Shown here piece after piece: positions 14,601 to 24,862 of a DNA stretch of 64,000 bases; the first letter of the stretch is position 1, and every line of letters starts with the position of its first letter. Position numbers and translations under genes: made by a program. The notes under the pieces were generated by a model. It worked only from the letters and a program-made list of their open reading frames with translations. It ran no database searches and had not been told where the DNA came from. Source of the stretch: Anopheles merus (taxonomy: Eukaryota; Arthropoda; Insecta; Diptera; Culicidae); the NCBI RefSeq assembly GCF_017562075.2, contig NC_054085.1, positions 24,602,433 to 24,666,432 on the forward strand, read 5' to 3'.

Positions 14601-15998
14601 ACTTTTATTAAGCGATCTATTGGTGATCGAGATGGGCGTTAGAAAAATCATTAATTGATCACTTTGTAAACAATCATGTTTTTTTGCAATTTGTTTCACA
14701 TTACAATGCGTGAAAATATGATTAGTCCACTAAAGGGGTTAATCGTTTCATGCTCAATTTCTAAAATGAAACTTAATGTGAACGAAAGCAAATCATCATT
14801 TGCCTTAAATTGTTTTGATAAAAGGGTCACTCAGGGTTTAAAAATCTCATATTCTCGCTAAACAGTTTAAATTAATTTAATGAAATCTCTCTACTTAGAC
14901 ATCTCTACAAGATATATTGTTTCTTTAATGTAAACCTTCATGCTGCCTTTATTTTAAATTTATTTTCTTTAAAAATGTATTAAAAAATGTTTACTGCATA
15001 AGCTTCAGGAGCGATTCGCCTTCCTTTATTCTATAAGCAGGATAGTTGAATTGCGTTCAATAGATATTTTATATTTTCCGAGCTAAAAAAGGGAAAATTT
15101 AAAATATGTTTAATCACATATCTGAGTTTATCCTTTCTTGACCGGAAAAGAAGATATTTTTGTAAAATTGGATAAGCTTTTGAAACATTCTTTGCCATAA
15201 GAAAACAAAATGTAACAAGAAAAATTCGGAAACATTTCCAATCAGAATATTTTGCTCATTTCGTTCTTATTTCATTTCCGGTAACAACTATCAGCAGATA
15301 CCATACACAACGCATTGTGCTGCACTCGTCTTCATACACCCGTAAACGATAACGAGCTGAGATAGTTAATGCTCGGCTGATCTTGCCTTTTTTCCACGGA
15401 AAAGAAACTCATCATATTTGCCATCATTTTGACGATAGTTTTGACACTTTCTAATGTTTCACATCAAAATACCTGTAGCCCGTACCAATGCAAGAAAAAC
15501 TAAAAACACAAACATCACATACTTCACCCCAAACCCATTAAGGTGATGGATATGCGATGTAAGCGCCTCATCCATATTAATATCTCATCAAGCGTCTACC
15601 GTGCACGCGGTACGTTGGTTTTAGATATTTTTATTTATTTATTTTCTCCTTCTGCGTGGTGAAGAGATAAAACGCACACCCCCTTTACGGAAGCACCCTG
15701 TTTACCAACCAACCCGCTTATGGTTGACTGTTCGAGATGCTCACGATCGAGTCTTTTAATTGATAGTTACTGTTGCAGGCGAACGCATTTGTAACACACA
15801 GTTGCAAACCAGCAGGGCTACCAAAAAATGAAAACGCCCAAATGAGCGACAGCAGGCAGTGATCGCAAGCTAGTGACTTTGTCCAATTCGTGGAGAAACA
15901 AAAACGATTTCGTGGGCCGACGGGTTGCAGCTGCCGTCATCAGCAAATGAGGAGCACCTCGCTAATCACAGTGTTGTATTGTGTTGCAATTTAGCCGT

Positions 15999-16004
15999 TC
16001 AGTG
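15999..16004 (+). promoter_or_regulatory. Possible initiator (TCAGTG) of gene A
   Basis: TCAGTG matches the arthropod initiator consensus and sits about 250 bp upstream of the gene A start codon. No TATA box precedes it. A transcription start here would give an uninterrupted 5'UTR of about 250 nt. The motif is short and common, so confidence is low. Confidence 0.25.
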
Positions 16005-16250
16005 AGTGTTTAAATCGAACTTAAATAGCCAAGTCCGGCAGATTGGTATAACAAACAAAAAACAAGCTTCCGAAATCTAATTGTGATGAACCAGTGCAGT
16101 TAAGAGAAGAAAAAAAAACCCTCAATCGAGAAAGGTTCGTCGCTTCCATCCGATATCTCTTCCTGCTGTAACGAAAAAAAGAGCTTAGGTTCGTCGCCTA
16201 CGTCCGTGCACGCATTAAACGCACAGCCAAACGAACCGCCCCGCCACACA

Positions 16251-19200
16251 ATGCAGCTCTCGTCATCGCTAAGCGTGCTGCTCGTGCTGCTGCTGCTGCT
16301 GTGCCACGAAAACAAATTCCACCGGTGGAAGGTGAACGGGGCGATCAGCGCCTTCCAGCCGACCATCTTCGACAATGCGCAGTGGCGCGTCATCTTTCAC
16401 CTCTACCGGAACGTCACGATGATGATGGCCGGCCGGACCGGCTACAAGACGAGCGGCAAGTTTCTGCAGAAGAAAATCCCGGAAAGTGTGGCGTTCCCGT
16501 GCGATGTGGCGGCCGGCCGCAGCCCGGAACCACCGACCAGCGTGCACAAGCTGCGCCCCGGTAAGTCATTATAAATGCATTTGCTGCGTACGCCGCAGCG
16601 GGCAAGGATGGCTGGGGATGGGATGGGGTTGAATAATGCCCGGCACTTTTGCGAAAACGAAATTTGCATTCCAGCCCCAGCGCGCGCACGCCGCGTCTTC
16701 AAGGCTGAAAAGCAGGCACGTGCGCAAACAATCAGTCACGCAGTATTGAGCTTCAGTCGCTGCATGCGTGTGTGTGTTTAAATTTCTCCTAATGTGACAC
16801 TTTACGCAATGGAGCCACGGCTACAATCGGGATGCAAAGGGATTTTTTGAGGCCGGTGCGTGCCACTCGCAACGGGTGCATAAATTAGCTGAACATATTA
16901 TGACAGTCGACCGTAGTTGAAAGGGTTCCCCATATTGAGGGCGTCATCCGGCTCCCGATGGCGATTGGAATGTACCCACCGAGCGACTACATTGGCGCTA
17001 GTTTGGTTTGCATGGCATACGTCAAAAAAACAGCATCGATGAAAGCGATCGAAGAAAGGGTGTAGGCCGATCGAAAGACTTGCGATGCATTAAGCGACGA
17101 ACCCCCGGGGAAAAGTTGAAACCAATTTTAATGGGATTGAAGGATTAGTTTGTTGGTGTCTCATTTATGCAAATGTGTTGAAATTTTAAACCCAACAATA
17201 ATAATAAAGGGCATATCAAGCAGTATCCTATGAAATGAAATGCATAGAGTTTCCGGAACTGTTCCGAAGGAGACTTGAATTTCAAATATAGACATAGCAA
17301 TTAACAGCGTTCCCATACATTTTAAGAACACAAGACGGAAAATTACCAAGTTCATGATTTTGACCATCAAATTACACAAAAAAATAATTGAGTATTGCTC
17401 AAAGTCTTTTGAAAAATATCTTAAACAATAATTAATAAATTTGTTTATATTTGAAGTGAATGGTTTAAAACCACGTTAATTTCAGTGATTCAATAAGAAT
17501 TCAGAATTTCACTCATTCAATGTTTTAAATACTTCCAAGCATTTTATCATGTACCGGTTCATCCCAAGATGATTGGATTGAATTCCTAAAAAAACTGATT
17601 AACTGATTGGAAGTTATGGTTTGGATTATGCTTAGATAAGGCTCCACTCATTTAACATATGGTGAGGAACAACTAGAATCATTGGAAGAAATCACCTTTT
17701 CTTCAGCTATGTTTTCCCCGCCATTCCAACCTCAAAAGACACTTAATTTGCTTAATTTTTATAGTTTCTTCAGCTTCCTTAACCGGGGCGCATCTCGCCT
17801 CTCTTCTTAGAGCTCATCAAATTAATCCCAATCTCGGTTCTTCCAAACGCTCACTCCACTTTCCACTCTCTCCATCCGGCAGGTGACATAAACGTGGTGG
17901 CCGCGATCGGCGATTCCGTCATCACGGCCAGCGGTGCATCGGCCACCAGCTTCCTGCAGCTGTACACCGAAAACCGGGGCCTGTCCTGGTGCATCGGTGG
18001 CCAGTGGGGTTGGCGCAACGCAACCACCCTGCCGAACATACTAAAGATGTTCAATCCGAAGGTAAGTTTAGCGACGCAGAAAGCAACCAGAAGAGTAGAT
18101 CAATAATGTTCCACCACAACCCGCTTCCCGGCTCGTAGCTCGTTGGATATTCGTACCGCGACTCGTACAGCTTCCACTGGGACTCGCAGTTTAACAACGC
18201 GGAGATCGGGGCCGTCTCCAAGGAGCTGCCGCACATGGCCGCCCAGATGGTGACGCGCATCCGCACGGACAGGCGCGTCAACTTCCAGAAGGACTGGAAG
18301 CTGCTGACGATCACGATCGGTGGCAACGATATCTGCGCGTACGTGTGCACCCTGCAGGATCCGGAGTCGCTCCCGCTGCAGCACCGCCGGTCGCTGCTAA
18401 AGATGCTGCGCTATCTGCGCGACCATTTGCCCCGCACGCTCGTCAACATCGTGTCCGTGCCGGACGTGTCGACGGTGGTGTCGATCAAGAAGAAGCCGAT
18501 GATGTGCTGGATCCTGCACCATGCCGAGTGTCCGTGTTGGGTTGGTCCGCTGCACAACTCTACCAAAGAATCGAGAGCAAGGTAAGGTTCTGATGACGCG
18601 GGACGGTTCTAAATGGGTTAAAGGTGTGCACTAGTGATGTGCTGTATGGAGCGCACCCACGACTCCGATCCGACTCCGACTATTGTTAGTTCGATTCCGA
18701 CTCCAGCAAAATGGAACCACTAGATCTGCCCGGAGTCGGAGTCGTTCGGAGTCGTCCGGAGTCGTCCGGAGTCGTCCGGAGTCGTTCGGAGTCGTTTGGA
18801 GTCGTTCGGAGTTGTCGGAGTCGTTCGGAGTCGCCCGGAGTCGCCCGGAGTCGGAGTCGTCCGGAGTCGTCTGGAGTCGAATGTCTCCGAATGACTCCGA
18901 ACGAATCCGACTCCGAGCGATTCCGAACGACTCCGGACGACTGCGACTCCGAACGATTCCGGACGACTCCGGACGACTCCGAACGACTCCGAACGACTCC
19001 GGAAGACTTCGACTCCGGGCGACTCCGACGACTCCGAACGACTCCGAACGACTCCGGACGACTCCGGACGACTCCGACTCCGGGCGACTCCGGACGACTC
19101 CGACTCCGGGCGACTCCGGGCGACTCCGGACGACTCCGAACGACTCCAGACATTGCTGCGCGGACCTACCTTCCGGAGTCGATTCCGAATTTATCGGAGT

Positions 19201-19848
19201 CGAATCGGAATCGACCCCGGATTTTTGCCAACTTTACCCATCACTAGTGCGCACTAAAGATCACTTGGGCTGACCGGTACCACTTTTCGATAAATAATCA
19301 CAGATGGGCTCGAATACAAACGCAGTACCGGAAGGTAGAGGAGGAAGTCGCCATGCTGGACGAGTTCCGGGGGCTCGATGAGTTCGCCGTCGTACATCAA
19401 CCGTGGACGAGAAACCTTTCGGTATGTTGCCCGTTTCGAATAGCCTTTACTTTATCGCGCACTCAGCTCCGATGACATTTCTTGAATGCTCACTATTTCA
19501 CTCCTCCCCTCTCGCCCCCGGTCTAACAACAGCTCATGAAAGGAAATGAGGTCGACTACACACTACTCTCGTACGACTGCTTCCATATGAGTCAGAAAGG
19601 CCATGCGTAAGTATCCCCAAATCCCCCCGTCGTGAGCGGCGTTTTCGGAATGATTTTGGAGCTCAATAAAATTGTATCCTCCTACTTCTGCTCCAAAAAA
19701 AAAAAAAAACAGACAAGCGGCCGTTGCCTACTGGAACAATCTGCTGGAACCGCCGGGCAAGAAGAGTACGGGCTGGAAGCCGGGCATCGACGGCTTTCGC
19801 TGCCCTTCGAAGGAGTCCCCCTACATCTACACCTACGACAACAGCTAG
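16251..19848 (+). CDS. Secreted phospholipase B1-like GDSL hydrolase (gene A)
   Basis: Six coding exons join in frame: 16251-16560, 17883-18061, 18139-18581, 19304-19421, 19533-19606 and 19713-19848 (1260 nt, 419 aa plus stop), all with GT-AG introns. The ATG at 16251 is chosen because it starts a hydrophobic signal peptide (about residues 1-18). The SGNH blocks are visible: GDS at 113-115 (nucleophile Ser115), CIGGQ at 140-144, GGND at 224-227 and DCFH with Asp365/His368. Family knowledge: phospholipase B-like SGNH esterases hydrolyse phospholipid acyl esters, and the animal enzyme PLB1 has several such domains and a C-terminal membrane anchor. This protein has one domain and no C-terminal transmembrane segment, so it is probably secreted. 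Substrate is inferred from family only. Intron 3 carries a 615-bp foldback transposon. Gene B is the closest paralogue seen here. Confidence 0.88.
18632..19246. mobile_element. hAT-like foldback element in intron 3 of gene A
   Basis: A 615-bp element starts TAGTGATG and ends CATCACTA, a perfect 8-bp inverted pair. It is flanked by 8-bp direct repeats GTGTGCAC (18624-18631) and GTGCGCAC (19247-19254), one mismatch, which is the target-duplication size of hAT transposons. The interior consists of short opposed arrays: GACTCC-type (about 18661-18706), GGAGTC-type (18728-18879), GACTCC-type (18885-19148) and a short GGAGTC-type patch (19172-19205). Together they could form a very long hairpin. 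No transposase is encoded. Several long open frames across it, on both strands, are artefacts of the repeat. Confidence 0.8.
18728..19148. repeat. Opposed GGAGTC / GACTCC arrays (giant palindrome)
   Basis: The left arm (18728-18879) repeats a GTCCGGAGTC-like unit of about 10 bp. The right arm (18885-19148) repeats its reverse complement, GACTCCGGAC or GACTCCGAAC. The switch occurs within a few bases near 18880-18884. The unit varies as GTCC, GTTC or GCCC spacers, so the arrays are diverged. Transcribed as part of gene A pre-mRNA, the arms could pair into an RNA duplex. Confidence 0.85.
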
Positions 19849-19956
19849 GCGCTAGCGCAGGCGTAGCCATACTACCACATACACACACATACATTAGGGG
19901 AACACACACACACACATACGAAACGGGGAAAGCACAGCAAGGGTTGTTTTAGGTTA

Positions 19957-19962
19957 AATAAA
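19957..19962 (+). terminator. Poly(A) signal of gene A
   Basis: AATAAA lies 109 nt after the gene A stop codon and is the first canonical hexamer downstream. It implies a 3'UTR of about 130 nt that includes a short CA microsatellite. Confidence 0.65.
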
Positions 19963-22286
19963 AGTCCGGTTCCGAAAATATACGATCGATCGTTGGTTGT
20001 GTTTTTGTTTCCCTTTTTCCTTCCCCACTGCTGCCCAGTGACACGGAACGAGGTCAAACCGTCTTCAACTGACAAGCGAGGAACGAAGCGTCCGTAATAA
20101 CTGCCAATCGTTACGTGCCCTTTCGGCTTGATCGGTGAACATTCCCGTGCGTCAACCGAACGGAACTCACGCGCGTATGAGTTTTGTGAATGAACACTCT
20201 TCCCCGGATCCCGCCACTACGAACGAGGGTGTAGGCCTGGTTCGTTTTCCATCTATGGACAACAGGGCCTGCTGCTTCTGTTAATGGTGAAGACACTACT
20301 CAGCTCCCTCCCCCAGTGGTGAAAGCCGTCCTATCGCTGCTGGTTCTCTTCCCTACCCAAAAATGGGTAAGCTAGTCCAGTTTGCGATGAGATAATCACA
20401 CACTGCTCAGCCCTGTAGCCTGTAGGACTTCATTCATAAAACCCGCCCAATGGATACTGGTGCGTCACTAAACACACACCCTGCCCAAGTAAGTGTACAA
20501 CTGCCCCGAAACGTCTTATTTTCCTGCCCACAGGCCTGCAAGTGCTTCCAATCATCACACCGCCACTGTCCGCGGCGCAGGAGAGCGACCGATGCCCGCT
20601 GGCAATGTTTACTTTTTATCACCCGTCTCGTCCGTCTCGCGGCGTCGTATTTGGATTCCGATGTACCGCTAAAAAGCCAACCAGCCCGAAGCTTGATGAT
20701 TATGTCGACACAAGACACACACACACACGTTGCTTTTTTGTTTCATCCGTGTTGCGTTTCGTTTCATTTCTTCGGTGGCCACGCGAAGAACGAGCCGCGA
20801 ACACGTGAGTCACGGATTTTTGGGGTTTCTTTTGCGTGCTTGGTTTTTTTTTTTTTTTTGGCAAACCACCATTCGCACTCTCATAACGATCGACCGTTTT
20901 AGGGTAATCAAGGCTTATGTTATCGAATTAAAACGGCTTGCTGGGGGAAGAAAGAGCTATAAAAGAAGGAAGAGCGAGGCATAGATCGACCACACAAATG
21001 GAAAGCAAAATGACAGGATGGTGATGAAAATGGACTGTTTGTTTGCAGTTAATCAACGCTGATTGGTGGAGTCTTTATGAGTGCGAATGATTGCAGACAG
21101 CTAATATTAATTCTAACACTTTTAAGGTTTGATTTGGTTTTGCTACAGTCAGTTACATCAATTTCAATGACCAACGCTTGTGCTACAATTTCAACCCAAT
21201 CTCCACACATAACACGTACCCTTTCGTGGAAGAAATAAACACACGGACCGAACAGCAGCAGCAGAAAACTGTCATTGCACACGTCCGATCGCCCGGTTCC
21301 AGACGGTTCCTATCGTATAAGGCCATCGGCGGAGGGGGGAGCCGGGCCATTGCAAACCCGATCTAACAGCCAATCGAAAACACACGCACACCCCCCGCGA
21401 GAAAAGTGTCTATATCGATCATCGATTTATATTGTACACCGCATAGAAGCACATTAAATAATCGCAAAACCGCTTGCAACGATGTTGCAATAGCAGCGTG
21501 CGTCTGCGGCTGTTGAGACGCAAGTTATCGCTTTACAGCCATCGACCCGCGGGACGCTTCGGGAGGTTTTTTTTATGTTTTTCTTTCATTCCAACAGCTG
21601 CAACCGTAAATCAACACGCGTTTAATAGGCCCACGAACGGTCGCTCGGTAGCTTGCTGCCGAACCAAAGCGTCCCAAACCGCGATGAGCCGTGACGTGAA
21701 ATTGCCTCGATTTGCAGTGCTCGATTTTGTGTGGTTAAATGGTAAGCCCAAGTGCTGGCGAAGTAAGCCTAAGCTGCCATAAATCTTGCGCACGGTGTTT
21801 ACTTAGTGCAGTGGTTTTGAATGCTTTTCTTGGTGATCAGTTCAGTCGTTTTCAATTCCTAGCCTGGCTTAACAGTGTGTTTTTGATTGTTTTTGGTGTC
21901 ATTCTTACGATAAGTGTACTCGAGTAGGACGTACTAACAGGGTTGTTTAGTTAATCTAACACTGGTAGTCAAATATCTGTTGGAAAACGATTATTATTTA
22001 AATAGACTTTTCTCTTTATCTTCAGAATATATTCTACTGGATACTTATAGATGGACACCATGTTTGCAATAATTACTACACTGACGTTAGAGCTGAGACA
22101 AATTATTTTTTTCGGTGAGTTGAGTCTGAAGTGAAGAGTACATCAGAGCATCGGTCGATAAAGAGCGGTCCGCGGGTCATTTACGGCTTTGATTATCGTA
22201 ATATGGTTTGACGGACTAATCGTTTGTGGACGAACTCCAGGTTAAATTTACATATATAAAACCTTTATTGTTTATGTAGGAATATA
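19963..22286. other. Non-coding stretch downstream of gene A
   Basis: Mixed-composition DNA with CA tracts near 19880 and 20710 and no gene that I can support. Frames near 20450-20980 and 21480-21780 overlap one another on different strands and show no domain or splice context. Confidence 0.45.
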
Positions 22287-22803
22287 CAGTTGTTGTTAAT
22301 ACATGTTGACTCTAACCCAACTATTTCTGCCTTTAAAGCAGTGCGAATCATTTTTTTTGTCCAAGGGATCAATTTTGGACTGTAAGTCTATCACTTTATT
22401 TATAAAATTTAACGTAATTTCTGAAAATGTACGTTCTAAAATCATTGAATTGAAGTTAAATGCAGTAAACATGCAATTGATAGAATTTAAAATATAATCA
22501 TGTTTGTGCCAATTCTGGAAATTTTAATAGAGTGAAAAAAGGCATTTTCTTGTAAAAACAGTGCCTTGACAATTTATTACACTCCATTAGTTTTTTTTCC
22601 CAAAAATCAATCAAATTCCATGGTTTTTTTGTAGTTTTTAATAACGTAATTGTAAATTGTAAGTATAAATTACAATTATCATAAATCTGTTTTGATAAAA
22701 CTATTGTTCCTATTGTTCCTGTTCCTATTCCTACAAGAGTTTAAAATCGATGCCCATAGTAAGAAATTGCTGCCTTAAAGCCAAAATTTAGCGGCAACGA
22801 CTG
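22287..22803. mobile_element. TA-type MITE, CAGTCRTTG family, copy 1
   Basis: A 517-bp segment is flanked by TA on both sides (22285-22286 and 22804-22805). It starts CAGTTGTTGTTAATACATG and ends GCAACGACTG, so its ends are short, imperfect inverted repeats. It matches the element at 61547-62111 along its length and in the same orientation, for example in the shared words TTGATAGAATTTAAAA and GCTGCCTTA. It has no coding capacity. TA target and CAGT ends suggest a Tc1/mariner-type non-autonomous element. Confidence 0.75.
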
Positions 22804-24426
22804 TAAGATTACTGTTGGAAAACTGAAACGAATAGTAAAAACAACTTATCATTGTTTGTACGAGTACAACTATAACACACTGTTGCTTTTTAATAGAACA
22901 ATGATAGTTTTTATTGAGAAGAAACTGAGTAAAATCGAATGCTTCATCGGAGACTATTGGGGTTCTTCCTCTGATGTTTGTAATAATACCTCAACATTAT
23001 GAGCTTTATAACGCAATGTACTTCTTGAAAATTTGCATTCAAAGCTTCATTCCAGCAACTCTTACGTAAACATCATAATTTAACAATATAATTTGGTATT
23101 ATCTGGGATTTTTCCTCTCTTCTTTCGTCAAATCCCTGCTTCGTTCTTCATTCTCTCACTCTCTCTGTGTTCTAATTTACTAACTAACTTTGAGAGCCTC
23201 TCAATTGCAAACCTGCAAGCCAATTCCGACACTTAACGAGCCGTTTAATGTATGCTTCATTGCAAAGTTCGCTTCTTTCGCAGCTTTGCTAACGATTTCA
23301 TGCTGCCCTTGCACCTTCTGCACAGAAACAATCCACAATGAAATGGCGTTTGCGAAACGTTCGATCGCTAGACGGGTTAGGCTACTTTATTTAAATGGTC
23401 CGCACCGCAAACATGTCACGCACGACTGACTAGTGGCGTTTGTTTGGTGTGTTTTGGTTTGGCGTAGAAAGCAAACATGATCGAACGCACGCTTGCAGAG
23501 GAAAGAAAAATGCTTATTATTGACATGGAAAAAATGTAATAATTTCGGAAAACGCAATAACAAAGCACACTCTTGAACCATCCTCGGCGCTTTATTATTT
23601 CATGATTTGCATCGCCATTTAAACGCACACATAGTTGTTCAATGGTTCAAGCAGCACGCATTAATTACTACCTTGCATTGCATTGTTTATTCTCTGCTAC
23701 GCACAAAATGTCACACCAGTCCAGCTTGCACAAATTGCTTTCCAAAAGCAGCGTCAGTGCAAAAAAAAAAAGGGAATGCATACATGTTATGCACGCGTTA
23801 AACAATCGAAACTTCCCTTCGGGATCCGATATGGGACGCGCCAAATGCTAAGCCATTCACGAACTGCTGTTCGCTGTGTGACAACACATCTTCGTCGAGA
23901 CAATGTGCAAATAAAGCATGCAACACTCCGTTCAACACTCCGAACGCGCTTGCTCAACCGACAGAATCCGCCAATTCGCCAATGAACCTCAACGAACCCG
24001 GCTCACAGTGTGTGTGTGTGTATACCACCGCAAGAAAGATGGTAACCCAAAACCCCTCACCAGAAACCCTCAAATGCAAACGAAACACAATCCACTCAAC
24101 ACAACCTCGAAAAAGCCGACGCTGCAAAGTAATTGAGTGAAGAGGAGTTCATTTTTGTCTTTCTTTCGGTATGTTTTTTTCTCAAATCTCCATGAAATGC
24201 ATCCTTCACCGAACGATGCGTCCTCCCCACTGCTCATGCTCACGCGCGGTGAGAGTGCATCATAATCATACCCCGTGCGTCACCCGCGGCTCAGCTTCAT
24301 TATGCAACAGATCTTGATATGCCAACGCAAGCAGGCAGCAACGCCACCATATCACACTTATCACAATTATCGCCACGCAGATGGGTACTTGGTGTGAATC
24401 CGTTTGATTGAACAATTTGTTTTCCT
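22804..24426. other. Non-coding stretch between MITE and gene B 3' end
   Basis: AT-rich DNA to about 23.1 kb is followed by mixed DNA with a short GT tract near 24010-24022. No gene, RNA or element could be supported. Confidence 0.4.
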
Positions 24427-24494
24427 TTTATTTTGGTTTTTATTTGTTTTCTTACACCGTGTACTACTGACATGGTTTCGATTTTATTGCACCA

Positions 24495-24500
24495 TTTATT
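24495..24500 (-). terminator. Candidate poly(A) signal of gene B
   Basis: The first AATAAA on the minus strand after the gene B stop codon reads as TTTATT on the + strand, about 360 nt downstream. Further copies follow at 24483-24488, 24439-24444 and 24427-24432, so the true cleavage site is uncertain. Confidence 0.45.
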
Positions 24501-24862
24501 TGCTGTGCTTCTTGCAACTGCAGATCGCTTCATGGAACCTGATCCTACAATTATTAATAATTCGCTACTAAACTGCACTGAAATCGATTGCTGAAGAGAT
24601 CGCACTGGTTCTATCCTCTGGCAAGAGAAGAACTTTAAGCCCATTCGCTACTAACACCGACACTCTAAACACTACAAACGCACGCTGCCTCCGGTACGCA
24701 CAAGGATTGGTTTGGGCTTTACACGTAAAAGGGAAAATAAATTAAGCATCACAACGTTTCGATTTGACTCGCTGGCACACACAGAATACACATATTCACA
24801 TCCGCCTTGCTAGGTTCTGCAGCGCCCTCCTAGCGTAGAATCCCGCTTCGCCCTAGTGGCCG

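Larger units (their letters stand above)
6046..16250. other. Non-coding stretch upstream of gene A
   Basis: AT-rich and mixed DNA with no supportable gene. GC-rich islands lie near 6.9-7.5, 10.6-11.2 and 13.7-14.5 kb, the second associated with GT microsatellites (for example 11564-11581). AT-rich blocks occupy about 9.2-10.1, 12.5-13.7 and 14.5-15.3 kb. The long overlapping frames at 10351-10986 and 13787-14278 occur on both strands or in several frames, as expected of GC-rich non-coding DNA. Part of this region could hold 5' non-coding exons or regulatory DNA for gene A. Confidence 0.45.

Noticed and set aside
16206..16250. N-terminal extension of gene A upstream of the ATG at 16251
   Set aside because: The codon at 16206 is GTG, not ATG, and the extension would precede and mask the clear signal peptide.
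18683..19273. Long open frames on both strands (155-196 codons) across the GACTCC region
   Set aside because: They arise from the short tandem unit being open in several frames. The region has transposon ends and target duplications and lies in an intron of gene A.
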